64,000 bases of DNA from Natronococcus sp. CG52 (GTDB lineage: Archaea; Halobacteriota; Halobacteria; Halobacteriales; Natrialbaceae): positions 620,001 through 684,000 of the forward strand of contig NZ_CP099391.1 of NCBI RefSeq assembly GCF_023913515.1, written 5' to 3'. Shown here piece after piece: positions 36,866 to 45,636 of this stretch. The notes below the pieces were generated by a model, which did not search any database, was not told the DNA's origin, and saw nothing but the letters and a program-made list of their open reading frames with translations. Within the stretch, counting starts at the first letter, position 1. Every line of letters begins with the position of its first letter. A program made the translations under genes and the position numbers.

Positions 36866-37177
36866 GGCCGGGAGTGTGGCTCGAGCGCTGCGAGAGCCGC
36901 GTTCCCCGGGGAAGGGCAGGCTGTTCACCAACACTCGCCGCGAGAGCGCACCGGAGGTGCGCTCGAGCGGGCCGACGACCGATGTAGAGGCCCGAAGGGG
37001 TCGAACGAAGGCTCGGAAGCCGCAGCCCACGCAGCGAACGAAGTGAGCGAGTCGGAACGTCTTCCGGTGCTTTTGATCAACCTTTTGCCGAGGGACGCCG
37101 CGCTGGACGGCGAAGCCGCCAGCGCGGCAGACTGCAGCGTAAAAGGTTGGCGGGCCAGACCGCAGAGTAAAAGGTTG
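36866..37177 (+). repeat. Dispersed structured element, copy 1 (upstream of nac)
   Basis: In order, this copy has GGCCGGGAGTG at 36866, GGGGAAGGGCAGG at 36908, then GAGCGGGCCGACGACC. An expanded variable part follows, then TGCTTTTGATCAACC and the terminal stem CAACCTTTT (37078-37086) with AAAAGGTTG (37141-37149). Inside the stem a 10-bp hairpin GCCGCGCTGG/CCAGCGCGGC sits between GAGGGAC and GACTGCAGC. The 3' arm is repeated at 37169-37177, 20 bp before the nac ATG. Homologous copies are at 38360, 45637 and, partial, 57190. Confidence 0.8.
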
Positions 37178-37197
37178 CGGGTGGCGATGTACCGGGT

Positions 37198-37587
37198 ATG
37201 TTTGGAGGAGGCGGCGGAATGAACCCGCGCAAGATGGAACAGATGATGGAACAGATGGGAATCGACGTCGAGGACGTCGAGGCCGAAGAGGTAATCATCC
37301 GCACCGACGAGTTCGACCTCGTCTTCGACGACGCCGAGGTTACGAAGATGGACGCTCGAGGCCAGGAGACCTACCAGATCATCGGCTCGCCGGAGCAGGT
37401 CGAATCCGGTGCGGCGGGCGGTGCCGCCGCCGGCGATGCCGGTGCCGACGAGGAGAGCGGCTCCTCGATTCCCGACGACGACGTGGAGATCGTCGCCACC
37501 CGCACGGGTGTCAGCGAGGGCGAGGCCCGCGAGGCGCTCGAGGACAACGACGGCGACCTCGCCGCTGCAGTCGAGGACCTCGAGTGA
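37198..37587 (+). CDS. nac: Nascent polypeptide-associated complex protein
   Basis: This 129-residue archaeal NAC begins [20 protein letters not shown]. The NAC domain lies at about 20-70, then a Gly/Ala/Glu-rich linker. A C-terminal UBA domain follows ([20 protein letters not shown]). It binds emerging chains at the ribosome. trmI follows 7 bp downstream and is likely co-transcribed. Structured repeat copy 1 lies directly upstream. Confidence 0.96.
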   Translation: MFGGGGGMNPRKMEQMMEQMGIDVEDVEAEEVIIRTDEFDLVFDDAEVTKMDARGQETYQIIGSPEQVESGAAGGAAAGDAGADEESGSSIPDDDVEIVATRTGVSEGEAREALEDNDGDLAAAVEDLE

Positions 37588-37594
37588 CACACGC

Positions 37595-38329
37595 GTGAGT
37601 GTCCCGGTCCTGCTGGTTCGCGACGACCGCGAGTACCTCGTCGAACCCGGCGAGGAGATGGGAACCGATCTGGGCGTGCTCGAGGTACCCGACGACGTCG
37701 AACCGGGAGAGACGCTCGAGACCCATCTCGGGAACGAGTTCCAGGTGCGGCGGCTTCGGGGACCGGATCTCTTTCATCACTTCGAGCGCACGGGCGCGCC
37801 GATGGTGCCCCGAGATATCGGCCTGGTGATCGGCGAGACCGGTATCTCGCGGGGCGACCGCGTGCTCGACACCGGAACCGGAACGGGCGTCCTCTCGGCG
37901 CTGATGGCCCGCGCCGGCGCGTCGGTGGTCACCTACGAGCGCGACCCCGAGTTCGCCGACGTCGCTCGAGAGAACATGAAACTGGGGGGCGTCGCCGACG
38001 CCGTCGACGTCCGGACGGGTGATCTCACCGAGGAAATCGACTCCCTCGAGCCGTCGTCGTTCGACGTCCTCACCCTCGATACGGGCGATGCACCGTCGGT
38101 GGTCGCGCACGCGCCCGAACTGCTGGTCGACGGCGGCTTCGTCGCGGTCTACAGTCCGTTCATCGAGTCGACCAGAGAGGTCGTCGAGACCGCTCGAGAG
38201 GCGGGCCTCTCGAACGTCCGCACGCGGGAGACGATCCAGCGCGAGATGCAGTTCGACGACCGCGGCTCGCGACCGTCGACCGCTCCCGTGGGTCACACGG
38301 GATACCTGATGCTCGCTCGGAACGAGTAG
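37595..38329 (+). CDS. trmI: tRNA (adenine-N1)-methyltransferase TrmI
   Basis: A GTG start at 37595 gives 244 residues. A small N-terminal beta domain (VPVLLVRDDREYLVEPGEEM) is followed by a class I SAM fold with DTGTGTGVLSALMARAGASV. The family tail APVGHTGYLMLARNE is also present. It would form m1A at positions 57/58 of tRNA. It is seven bases behind nac and ends 30 bp before repeat copy 2. Confidence 0.92.
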   Translation: MSVPVLLVRDDREYLVEPGEEMGTDLGVLEVPDDVEPGETLETHLGNEFQVRRLRGPDLFHHFERTGAPMVPRDIGLVIGETGISRGDRVLDTGTGTGVLSALMARAGASVVTYERDPEFADVARENMKLGGVADAVDVRTGDLTEEIDSLEPSSFDVLTLDTGDAPSVVAHAPELLVDGGFVAVYSPFIESTREVVETAREAGLSNVRTRETIQREMQFDDRGSRPSTAPVGHTGYLMLARNE

Positions 38330-38359
38330 CTCTCTTCTACTCCCTCCTCGACCGAAAAC

Positions 38360-38593
38360 GGCCGGGAGTGGGCTCCGAGTACCGCGAGGAGTCCGCGACT
38401 CGGGGAAGGGCAGGCCGTCACACCGTTACCGACCGCGAGCGAAGCCGAAGGTTGAGAGAGCGGGCCGACGACTGATGTGGAGAGCGCTATGCGCTCAAAA
38501 CGGAAGGAGGAGTGCTTTTGATCGAAATTTCACCGAGGGACGTCGCGGCCGCGGCAATACCGCGGCCGCGATAGACCGCAGTGTAAAATTTCG
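38360..38593 (+). repeat. Dispersed structured element, copy 2 (between trmI and tfs)
   Basis: This is a 234-bp copy with the same block order as copy 1: GCCGGGAGTG, GGGGAAGGGCAGG (38402), GACCGCGAGC, GAGCGGGCCGACGACTGATG, GGAAGGAGGAGTGC, TTTTGATC. Here the terminal stem is CGAAATTT (38523-38530) with AAATTTCG (38586-38593), so both arms differ from copies 1 and 3 but still pair. A perfect 12-bp apical hairpin is at 38543-38571. The last base abuts the tfs stop codon. It may act as a terminator for both convergent genes. Confidence 0.8.
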
Positions 38594-38902
38594 TTAGTTG
38601 TCGTCTTCGCGCCACTTGTACTCGCACTCGGTACAGATGAAAAATCGCGTTTCGGATTCGTCGGCGGCCCGGATCTGTTTCATGTACCAGTAAGCGCGGT
38701 CGTTGCCACACTCGGGACACTGCGCGTTGGTTTCGGGAAGCGACGTTTCTCCGGAGGATTCGATGACCTCGCTCGCTTCCTGATCTTCGGTTACCGTGTA
38801 CTGCGAGGCGTCGCCCTTCGGTTTCGTGAAGCCGCAACTGCCGCACTCCCACGTCCCGTCTTCCGCTTTCATCATCGAACCGCATTCGTCGCAAAATTCC
38901 AT
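38594..38902 (-). CDS. tfs: Transcription factor S (TFIIS/RPB9-like)
   Basis: This 102-residue protein begins MEFCDECGSMMKAEDGTWEC, an N-terminal zinc ribbon. The C-terminal TFIIS ribbon has CPECGNDRAYWYMKQIRAAD, then ESETRFFICTEC. The Asp-Glu pair in AADESE is the acidic tip that stimulates transcript cleavage by RNA polymerase. The start at 38902 is chosen because the frame upstream is non-native. Its stop touches structured repeat copy 2. Confidence 0.96.
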   Translation of the reverse strand: MEFCDECGSMMKAEDGTWECGSCGFTKPKGDASQYTVTEDQEASEVIESSGETSLPETNAQCPECGNDRAYWYMKQIRAADESETRFFICTECEYKWREDDN

Positions 38903-38999
38903 CGTTACCCGGGATACGTCGACCGAGCGACTTAAGCGACCCGTTTGGGGCTGTCGTGGTCTCGGCGGCGGTCTCGTTCCGTAACCGACCGCGGACGGA

Positions 39000-39257
39000 T
39001 TATCCTTCGCCCTCCGACTGGTATGGTTCGCCGACGGCTTCCCGCGGCAACACGTTGTGGAGCGCCGACACGAGATCGTCGGCGGATTGGAACTGATCCC
39101 TGTCACTGCGCTCGATCAGTTTTCCAAGGTTTCGTTCGCCGTCGGCGAGCAGGAGCGTGACGTCGTCGAATTCGCTCGCCGCGTCGTCGGCGTCGATCGG
39201 GTACTCGAGCGTGTCGAACGTCGCATCGATTCGGCTGAGTTTGACCTTCCGGCTCAT
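39000..39257 (-). CDS. DUF5789 family protein
   Basis: This 85-residue protein begins MSRKVKLSRIDATFDTLEYP. A central strand-rich part DDVTLLLADGERNLGKLI and a helix SADDLVSALHNVLPREAVG follow. It matches the small haloarchaeal DUF5789 family, which has no known function. It is on the same strand as tfs but 97 bp upstream, so may be separately transcribed. Confidence 0.85.
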   Translation of the reverse strand: MSRKVKLSRIDATFDTLEYPIDADDAASEFDDVTLLLADGERNLGKLIERSDRDQFQSADDLVSALHNVLPREAVGEPYQSEGEG

Positions 39258-39373
39258 ACGACAGGGGAGGACGGCCGGCGTCTTGTAATGCAGTTCAGTT
39301 TGACCGGACTGTCACTCGTTCCGCTACTTTCGATTCGAAACGATAATCGGGGTGGATCACGCAGTCCGATTCG

Positions 39374-40696
39374 ATGCGGCGTCTCGTTCGATGGGTCCTG
39401 GCACGATTTTCCGGCCTCGTCCGGCTGATACTCGCGCAGTTCGCCGTCGACAGACGGGTGCTCGCGCTCGCGTTCGCTCGAATGGCCGACGGGATCGGCA
39501 ACTCCTTTCTGATCATCGTCATCCCGCTCTACGTCGCGGACGACGTCGTCGGCGGGATGACGTTCGGACTCGGCGAGGCGATGATCATCGGAATAATCCT
39601 CTCGCTGTTCGGGTTCCTTAATAGCTCGTTTCAACCCCTCACCGGTCGCTTTTCGGACCGGACGGGGAAACGAAAGCGATTCATCCTGATCGGTCTCGGC
39701 GGACTCGCGATCACGAACGTGGCCTACCTGTTCGCGGAGACGTACGTTTCGTTGCTGCTCATCCGCGGACTGCAGGGTATCAGCGTCGCCTTCATCATCC
39801 CCACGTCCGTCGCGCTGGTCAACGAACTCGCGACGACCGGCGACCGGGGCGGAAACATGGGCGTCTACAACACGTTCCGCCTGATCGGGTTCGGCGCGGG
39901 TCCCGTCGCCGCCGGCGGGATCGTCAGCGCCGGTCCCTACTCGCTTCCCGTCGGCTGGACGATCAGCGGCTTCGACGCGGCCTTCTACATCGCGGCGATC
40001 ACGGCGGTGATCAGCTACCTGCTGGTAACGGTGCTGATCACGGACCCCGAGTCGACGGGGGCGAACGCCGCCGCGGATCTCTCGATCGACGTCTTCGACC
40101 CCACGGGACGGAACGTGCTCGACCCGATCTTTACGCTGGGGATCGTCTCGCTGCTCATGGCGACGGCGATCGCCCTCTTCGCGACGATCCAGCCGCAGGT
40201 CAACGCCCGCCTCGAGCAGGGGGCGACCTGGTTCGGTCTCCAGTTTGCGGCGTTCATCATCGCACAGATCGTGTTACAGACGCCGATCGGGCGGGCGTGC
40301 GACCTGTACGGACGGCGTCCGTTCATCTTCCTCGGAATGGTAATCCTGGTGCCGTCGACGCTCGCCCAGGGGCTGGTCACCACCTCGGAGACCATGTTCC
40401 TGGCTCGACTCGCACAGGGAATCGCCGGGGCGATGGTGTTCGCGCCGGCGCTGGCGCTGGCCGGCGACCTCGCGGGGGAGGGCGAGTCCGGATCGAAGCT
40501 CTCGGTGCTCACGATGGCCTTCGGCTTCGGGATCGCGATCGGTCCCCTCTCCTCCGGCGCGCTGATCAGCTACGGGTTCGAGGTTCCGTTCATCTTCGGG
40601 ACCGTGCTCGCAGCGTTCGGAGCGATTCTCGTCTACACGCAGGTCGAGGAGACTCTCGAGACGACGGCGTCGGTGCCGGTCGTCGGCGACGACTGA
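39374..40696 (+). CDS. Major facilitator superfamily transporter
   Basis: This 440-residue protein has about 12 membrane segments. MFS motif A is seen as GRFSDRTGKRKRFILIGLGG after helix 2, with a second copy GRACDLYGRRPFIFLG in the C-terminal half. The N-terminus RRLVRWVLARFSGLVRLILA suggests that the true start could be somewhat later. The substrate is unknown; drug-efflux relatives are common. It is divergent from the DUF5789 gene. Confidence 0.9.
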   Translation: MRRLVRWVLARFSGLVRLILAQFAVDRRVLALAFARMADGIGNSFLIIVIPLYVADDVVGGMTFGLGEAMIIGIILSLFGFLNSSFQPLTGRFSDRTGKRKRFILIGLGGLAITNVAYLFAETYVSLLLIRGLQGISVAFIIPTSVALVNELATTGDRGGNMGVYNTFRLIGFGAGPVAAGGIVSAGPYSLPVGWTISGFDAAFYIAAITAVISYLLVTVLITDPESTGANAAADLSIDVFDPTGRNVLDPIFTLGIVSLLMATAIALFATIQPQVNARLEQGATWFGLQFAAFIIAQIVLQTPIGRACDLYGRRPFIFLGMVILVPSTLAQGLVTTSETMFLARLAQGIAGAMVFAPALALAGDLAGEGESGSKLSVLTMAFGFGIAIGPLSSGALISYGFEVPFIFGTVLAAFGAILVYTQVEETLETTASVPVVGDD

Positions 40697-40844
40697 CCGG
40701 CGCTCGGCGCGGTACTCGCATCTCGGTCGCGGCCACTCGATCGGTGTGTCAGATCGAACTCGCGGACGGGGCGTCGTCGAGCGCGAACGACGATCGTCGG
40801 GAAAGAAAGACTGGTACAGGAACGGCGCCGTCCGTGTCCAGCTA

Positions 40845-41201
40845 TCAGAGATCGACGCCGATGTCGTCCATCAGGTCATCGGAAACGACGTCGTCCAGAT
40901 CGGGTGTGTCGGCCGAGTCGTCAGGAACGAGATCGTCCTGATCAGGCAGTTCGTCTATCCCGCCGGGGACGTCAGGGCTGGTATCCTCGGCCGACTCCTC
41001 TTCGCTTTCGACTACCGTCTGTTCCTCTTCGGTAACGTCTTCACTCACCTGCTCGGTCGATTGGTCTTCGATGGCCTCTCCCTGTTCCACCGTCTGTGCT
41101 GCTCCGACGCCGGCGCTCAGCGCGAGGAGACCGACGGCGAGGACTACCACCATCACTGTTCGTCGATGCGCGTGAAGCAAACGTGTCGTACGATCGGTCA
41201 T
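40845..41201 (-). CDS. Secreted acidic low-complexity protein
   Basis: This 118-residue precursor begins MTDRTTRLLHAHRRTVMVVV, a basic stretch followed by a hydrophobic core VVVLAVGLLALSAGVGAAQT, i.e. a Sec-type signal with cleavage after GAA. The mature part is almost wholly Asp, Glu, Ser and Thr (TEEEQTVVESEEESAEDT), ending in repeated DD pairs. Likely an exported, unstructured protein; no family is recognised. Start at 41201. Confidence 0.7.
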   Translation of the reverse strand: MTDRTTRLLHAHRRTVMVVVLAVGLLALSAGVGAAQTVEQGEAIEDQSTEQVSEDVTEEEQTVVESEEESAEDTSPDVPGGIDELPDQDDLVPDDSADTPDLDDVVSDDLMDDIGVDL

Positions 41202-41635
41202 AGGTACTGCCCGCGGCGGGCAGAGACGTGTCATCGATAGCAGCAATAAACGCGGTCAATCGTTCGGTCTCCAAACAAGACGTTGGGATGATTAAATCAA
41301 CACCTATCGGTAGTGAACGTTCGGCCGCCGCCGCGAGATTTGGCTCGCTACACCGTTCCAGTACTCGACCGGGTTCGACCCGGCGAGCGGTTTCGACGAC
41401 TGAGAGCTACTACGAATGCGACTAGTCGGCCCCTATCGTTCTACGGTCACGGTAACGCGTCGGATAAGGAACTGTTCCGAGAGATTGCAACTCAGTATCC
41501 ACTCGTCCTCGACCCCACTCGTTTCCACCTTCGATCGAGACGCCGGAACGTCCGGCGGTGACGACACGGCGCTCCGAACGCGAACCAATCGGCAGGACGC
41601 AACGCAAAAGTACCGGATCCGCATAGCTCTCGACG
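41202..41635. other. 434-bp intergenic region
   Basis: I see no supported gene. It has promoter-like AT-rich stretches near 41295 (GATTAAATCAAC), a GGGTTCGACCC palindrome near 41371, and a single ACTAGT at 41421. Open frames here have poor codon use. Confidence 0.35.
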
Positions 41636-42136
41636 ATGACGCTCTCGGACGAGGCCAGGGACCGGTTGGCCGACGTGGTGGAACTACAACCGACGAAAAA
41701 TTCCGAGCTCCAGGAACGGTGGGCACTGGAAAGCGGCAGCGAGGTCCACCAGTACCTGGAGGACGAACTCGGGGACTACTACTTCCGGGACGACAACAGC
41801 CTGATCCGCGCGACCGCGGAGGCAGCGGACCTCGTCGACGTCGAACCGGGAATCGAGAGCGACCCGGACGAGGGAACCCCCTCGCGGATTCGCGTTCCCG
41901 AGTTACAGGCGCAGATCGTCGAGGTTCTCGCCGGCCCCGAGGAGAAGTCGGAAAGCGTCGTCTCGGTGCTACACAAGCTCCGGGACGCCTACGACGTCGA
42001 TCCCGACTCCGAGGACGTCCGCTCGAGCCTCCAGAGTCTCCGTCGCAAAGGTGTCGTCGAGATCGAGTACCGAACCATTCCCACGTTTCGGCTGTCCGTC
42101 GAGCGCGACGACCTCGAGGTCGCAATCGCCGATTGA
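41636..42136 (+). CDS. DUF5797 family protein (probable HTH protein)
   Basis: This 166-residue protein begins MTLSDEARDRLADVVELQPT and looks like a tandem winged-helix protein. The N-terminal half (KNSELQERWALESGSEVHQY) and C-terminal half (VRSSLQSLRRKGVVEIEYRT) each have helix-turn-helix character. It matches haloarchaeal DUF5797. A transcriptional or DNA-binding role is inferred only from the fold. Confidence 0.85.
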   Translation: MTLSDEARDRLADVVELQPTKNSELQERWALESGSEVHQYLEDELGDYYFRDDNSLIRATAEAADLVDVEPGIESDPDEGTPSRIRVPELQAQIVEVLAGPEEKSESVVSVLHKLRDAYDVDPDSEDVRSSLQSLRRKGVVEIEYRTIPTFRLSVERDDLEVAIAD

Positions 42137-42181
42137 AGCGGCCGGCCGGCGACGATCGAATCGGCGCTAGCGGTTCGTCCC

Positions 42182-43234
42182 CTATAGCCCGGGTCGTCGG
42201 CGCCGTCGGCGCTCCTCGAGCAACTGTTTGCTTCGTTTTCCGGGTCCGCCCTCGATCGGCCAGCCGCGGGTCCGCCAGACCGGCGGTTCCGGTTCGAACG
42301 CGGAACAGGAGCCGGAGCACTCCGCGGCCGTCTGGCAGCGCTCCTTGGACTCGCAGTAGGGCAGCAACTGGATTCCGTCGGTTCCGCGCAGCGCGAAGTG
42401 TCGACAGTCGGGCCGCATCGTGTCGACGAACGAGCGCCAGCCGCGCTCGTAGGCGCGTTCGGCGATCCGAAGCCGCGTCTCGGCTTTCGTCTCCGAGGTG
42501 ACGGAGTCGAAACGGGCGGCCGAGCCGTCCCGGCTCCCGCCGTCCGGTCGCTCGAGGATTCGCGTTCCCGGTTCGTCGACCGCGAGCGAGCGCGGATACC
42601 ACGAGACGTCGGCGGCGAGCGTCTCGGGATCGAGCGCGAGCACGCCGGCCTCGACCGGCAGGTCCTCGAACAGTACCGGTTCGACGCGCTCGCCCGTCTC
42701 CCGGGTGGCGACCCAGACCTCGTCGGCGAGCGCGAGCGCGACGTCGTACTCGAGTTGTGTCCCCAGGTTCCGGGCGGCGCTCGCGTCGAGGTCCGGCTTG
42801 TTCTCGATGGCGACGATTCGGTCGACCCAGTTCGGATAGGACCACTTCCGGCGGATCTCGATCCGGTTGCCGTTCTTGCGGGTCTCGAGGATTCCGCGGT
42901 CGTCGGCGCGGTGGATCGCCTCGCGAACGTATCGCCACGGGTAGCCGGGGTGCGGGAGCGCGTCGCGGTAGTACGCCCACTCGGCGGGCGCGTTCCGGAC
43001 GACGTGTAACAGGTCGCTGTCGAGTCGCTTCGGACCGTAGTTCGCCCGCTGCTCGAGGGCCTCGCGGTCGCACTCGAGAACGATCGTGTCCCAGCGCCGG
43101 CGTTTCGTACCGAGTTGGCGGGCGACGATGACCGCGCGGTCGGCCCCGCCGCCGTCGTCGGGGGGCCACGCGCGCTCCGCCCAGCGGCAGGTACGAAGCT
43201 CGAAGGCGAACTCGCTGTCGTCCGCTCGGTTCAC
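42182..43234 (-). CDS. DUF5787-type protein, candidate Fe-S PD-(D/E)XK nuclease-like
   Basis: This 350-residue protein has D138 and E144-x-K146 (WVDRIVAIENKPDL), which looks like a PD-(D/E)XK nuclease core strand. A lone N-terminal cysteine C16 and a C-terminal cluster C294, C300, C306 and C310 recall the iron-sulphur staple of Cas4/AddB nucleases. A winged-helix-like middle (about 100-130) is also seen. The tail is very basic (LLEERRRRRRPGL). Family membership is from memory; the nuclease idea is inference. No cas or rec genes are nearby. Confidence 0.75.
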   Translation of the reverse strand: MNRADDSEFAFELRTCRWAERAWPPDDGGGADRAVIVARQLGTKRRRWDTIVLECDREALEQRANYGPKRLDSDLLHVVRNAPAEWAYYRDALPHPGYPWRYVREAIHRADDRGILETRKNGNRIEIRRKWSYPNWVDRIVAIENKPDLDASAARNLGTQLEYDVALALADEVWVATRETGERVEPVLFEDLPVEAGVLALDPETLAADVSWYPRSLAVDEPGTRILERPDGGSRDGSAARFDSVTSETKAETRLRIAERAYERGWRSFVDTMRPDCRHFALRGTDGIQLLPYCESKERCQTAAECSGSCSAFEPEPPVWRTRGWPIEGGPGKRSKQLLEERRRRRRPGL

Positions 43235-43372
43235 TACCGATCGTACGGAAATCGAGGATAAGTGCGCTGTGGTCCGTCGCCGAGCGTGTCGAGCGGCGTC
43301 GGCGCTACACGCGAGAGGGCCGGTGCTCTCGGCGGGTCGAACGCGCCGCGGTTGTCGGTTGTGATTCGCCGG

Positions 43373-43813
43373 TTACTCCTCGTCGTCCTCGTCTTCGATC
43401 TCGTCGATGAACTCGTGCGCCTCCTCCAGGATCTCTCGCGGCCCGTCCTGCGTGACGGTGTTTACCGCCTGCTCGTAATCGCGCCACTGGAGGTCACGAT
43501 GCTCGTTCGACAGTTCCGCGCTCGCCTCGAACGAGCGTGCGATAAAGAGGTGAACGGTCTTGTGGATCGTCTTGCCGTTCGCCTCGAAGACGTAGTCGTA
43601 GTCGTCTCGAAAGCCGTCGAGTAATCGGAACTGCTCGATACCTGCCTCTTCCTTTATTTCGCGGATCGCCGTCTGCTGTAGCTCTTCATCTCCTTCGACA
43701 CCGCCCTTCGGAAACTCCCAGTCGCCCGGGCGGCTCTTGAGTAGAAGATACTCGCGCCGGCCCCGCGTATCGCGGAAGAGGATCGCGCCTGCGCTCGTAG
43801 CTTCGACTGCCAT
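43373..43813 (-). CDS. Nudix hydrolase, Ap4A-hydrolase type
   Basis: This 146-residue Nudix protein begins MAVEATSAGAILFRDTRGRR. The Nudix box runs GGVEGDEELQQTAIREIKEE with AGIEQ following, matching GX5EX7REUXEEXGU. It resembles archaeal bis(5'-nucleosyl)-tetraphosphatases. The C-terminus is very acidic. It is convergent with nothing and divergent from the uS10-like gene. Confidence 0.93.
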   Translation of the reverse strand: MAVEATSAGAILFRDTRGRREYLLLKSRPGDWEFPKGGVEGDEELQQTAIREIKEEAGIEQFRLLDGFRDDYDYVFEANGKTIHKTVHLFIARSFEASAELSNEHRDLQWRDYEQAVNTVTQDGPREILEEAHEFIDEIEDEDDEE

Positions 43814-43923
43814 TACCTTGAGTAGCGGGCGGGACGTTAAGAGAATATCGGACTGTTCGTTCGACGTAGGCGTATCTCAGCAGGTTTTTACACGCCGGCC
43901 GTCGACGATTGCACAACACAGCC

Positions 43924-44262
43924 ATGACCTTCGTTACCCGTCTCACGCTCCAGAGCGGCGATAGAGCCGCGCTCGATGGGATCGTCGACGACATCAAATC
44001 TTCCGCCGAGCGGAAAGGGGCCGCGCTGAAAGGTCCACACTCCCGTCCGCCGGAGAAACTGACGGTCCCCCAGCACGCCCGCCTGCACGGCGACGACGAG
44101 CGCCGGTTTCCCTCCTGGGAGTACACGGTCTTTACGCGCGAACTCGAGATCCACGGCCACGACAACCTCGCGCGGAACATCGCCTCGCAGAACTTCCCGG
44201 ACTCGGTCCACATCGAGGCCGAGGTCGAGCAGATCCACGGCGCGGGACGCGGCGGAAACTGA
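43924..44262 (+). CDS. uS10/mL48-like ribosomal-fold protein
   Basis: The ATG at 43924 gives 112 residues beginning MTFVTRLTLQSGDRAALDGI. It has the S10 ferredoxin-like fold pattern: KGPHSRPPEKLTVPQHARLH is the S10 loop region, and YTVFTRELEIHGHDNLARNI the closing strand and helix. It is an S10 paralogue found in haloarchaea beside the standard ribosomal S10; function unknown, probably RNA or ribosome linked. Confidence 0.87.
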   Translation: MTFVTRLTLQSGDRAALDGIVDDIKSSAERKGAALKGPHSRPPEKLTVPQHARLHGDDERRFPSWEYTVFTRELEIHGHDNLARNIASQNFPDSVHIEAEVEQIHGAGRGGN

Positions 44263-44330
44263 GTACCGGAGTCGAGACGCGGAGCGGCATCTTCGATAGC
44301 ACTTTTTAACGTCCCCGACGACTGGGGGAT

Positions 44331-45605
44331 ATGACCGACGAAACCCTCGTTTCGTTGCGCCGCGACTTGCACCGCAAACCGGAACCCGCTTGGCGCGAGT
44401 TCTACACCACGGCACGGATCGTCGAGGAACTCGAGTCCCGCGCGGATCTCGACGAACTCCACGTCGGCCCGGCTGCCATCGCCGCCGAGCACCGGATGGG
44501 CGTTCCCGACGAGGCCGAACTGACCGCGTGGTACGAGCAGGCCCGCGAGTACGACGTCGACGAGTCCGTCCTCGAGTCGCTCGAGGGCGGCTACACGGGT
44601 GCCGTCGCGGTCCTCCGCAAAGGCGAGGGACCGACCGTCGGCCTCCGCGTCGACATCGACGCCCTGCCGCGTGCCGAGTCCGACGACGCACAGCACCATC
44701 CCGTCGCGAACGAGTTCCGCTCGGAACACGAGGGCGCGATGCACGCCTGCGGCCACGACGCCCACGCGACGATCGGGATCGGCGCGCTCGAGGCGGTCGC
44801 CGAGAGCGAGTTCTCGGGAACGCTGAAGGTGTTCTTCCAGCCCGCGGAGGAGGTCGTCGGCGGCGGCAAGTCGATGGCGAAGAGCGAACACATTCGGGAC
44901 GTCGACCACCTGCTCGCGCTCCACATCGGGCTGGACCACCCGACCGGCGAGGTCGTCGCGGGTATCGACGGCTTCCTGGCCGTCCGACACCTCGAGGCCA
45001 CTTTCACGGGCGAACCCGCCCACGCGGGCGGCCACCCCGAACAGGGTCGCAACGCCGTCCAGGCGATGGCGACGGCGGTCCAGAATCTCTACGCCGTTCC
45101 GCGCCACAGCGACGGCGCGACCCGCGTTAACGCGGGCGTCGTCGAGGGCGGCAGCGCGGCGAACGTCATCCCTGAGGAGGCGCGGATCGTCGCCGAGGTC
45201 CGAGGCGAGACGACCGAACTGATGGAGTACATGCACGAGAAGGCCGAGCGCGTGCTTCGCTCCGCCGCCGAGATGCACGACTGCGAGGTCGAGACCGAGA
45301 TCGGTGCCGCCGCACCGAGCGCGACGAGCGACCAGGAGCTCGTCTCGATCGTCGCCGACGTGGCGAACGACGTCGCCGGCGTCGAGAGCGTCCTCGAGCG
45401 CGACCAGCTCGGCGGCAGCGAGGACGCGACGTTCCTGATGCGCGAAGTACAGCAAAACGGCGGCAACGCCTGCTACGTCGGCGTCGGCACCGACCACCCC
45501 GGCGGCCACCACACCGCGACGTTCGACGTCGACGAGGCGAGCATCGGCCACGCCGTCGAGACGCTTGCGGGCGCGATCGAGCGGATCGGTCTCGAGCACG
45601 AGTAA
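44331..45605 (+). CDS. M20 family amidohydrolase (AbgB-like)
   Basis: This 424-residue enzyme has LRVDIDALPR, HACGHDAHATIGIGALEA and FFQPAEEVVGGGKSM, which hold the M20D metal ligands. HIGLDHPTGEVVAG and GGHHTATFDVDE come later in the protein. Relatives cleave N-acyl amino acids or aminobenzoyl-glutamate. It is about 30 residues longer than typical IAA-amino-acid hydrolases because of an insertion after residue 40. It ends 31 bp before repeat copy 3. Confidence 0.92.
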   Translation: MTDETLVSLRRDLHRKPEPAWREFYTTARIVEELESRADLDELHVGPAAIAAEHRMGVPDEAELTAWYEQAREYDVDESVLESLEGGYTGAVAVLRKGEGPTVGLRVDIDALPRAESDDAQHHPVANEFRSEHEGAMHACGHDAHATIGIGALEAVAESEFSGTLKVFFQPAEEVVGGGKSMAKSEHIRDVDHLLALHIGLDHPTGEVVAGIDGFLAVRHLEATFTGEPAHAGGHPEQGRNAVQAMATAVQNLYAVPRHSDGATRVNAGVVEGGSAANVIPEEARIVAEVRGETTELMEYMHEKAERVLRSAAEMHDCEVETEIGAAAPSATSDQELVSIVADVANDVAGVESVLERDQLGGSEDATFLMREVQQNGGNACYVGVGTDHPGGHHTATFDVDEASIGHAVETLAGAIERIGLEHE

Positions 45606-45636
45606 CTGCTCGACACGTCCGATCCGAGGTATCGAT

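Noticed and set aside
36870-37180. Element copies as a C/D-box or RNase P/SRP RNA
   Set aside because: A CTGATG-like string occurs in one copy only, and no SRP (GGAAGGGAGCAG-like) or RNase P signature is present.
38487-38894. 135-codon ORF through element copy 2
   Set aside because: Out of frame with tfs and not conserved in the other copies of the element.
39352-39621. Short plus-strand ORF at the MFS gene start
   Set aside because: Overlaps the MFS gene in another frame and is Arg rich.
41433-43169. 578-codon Arg-rich frame on the minus strand
   Set aside because: Extremely Arg/Pro rich and out of frame with the DUF5787-type gene, which has plausible motifs.
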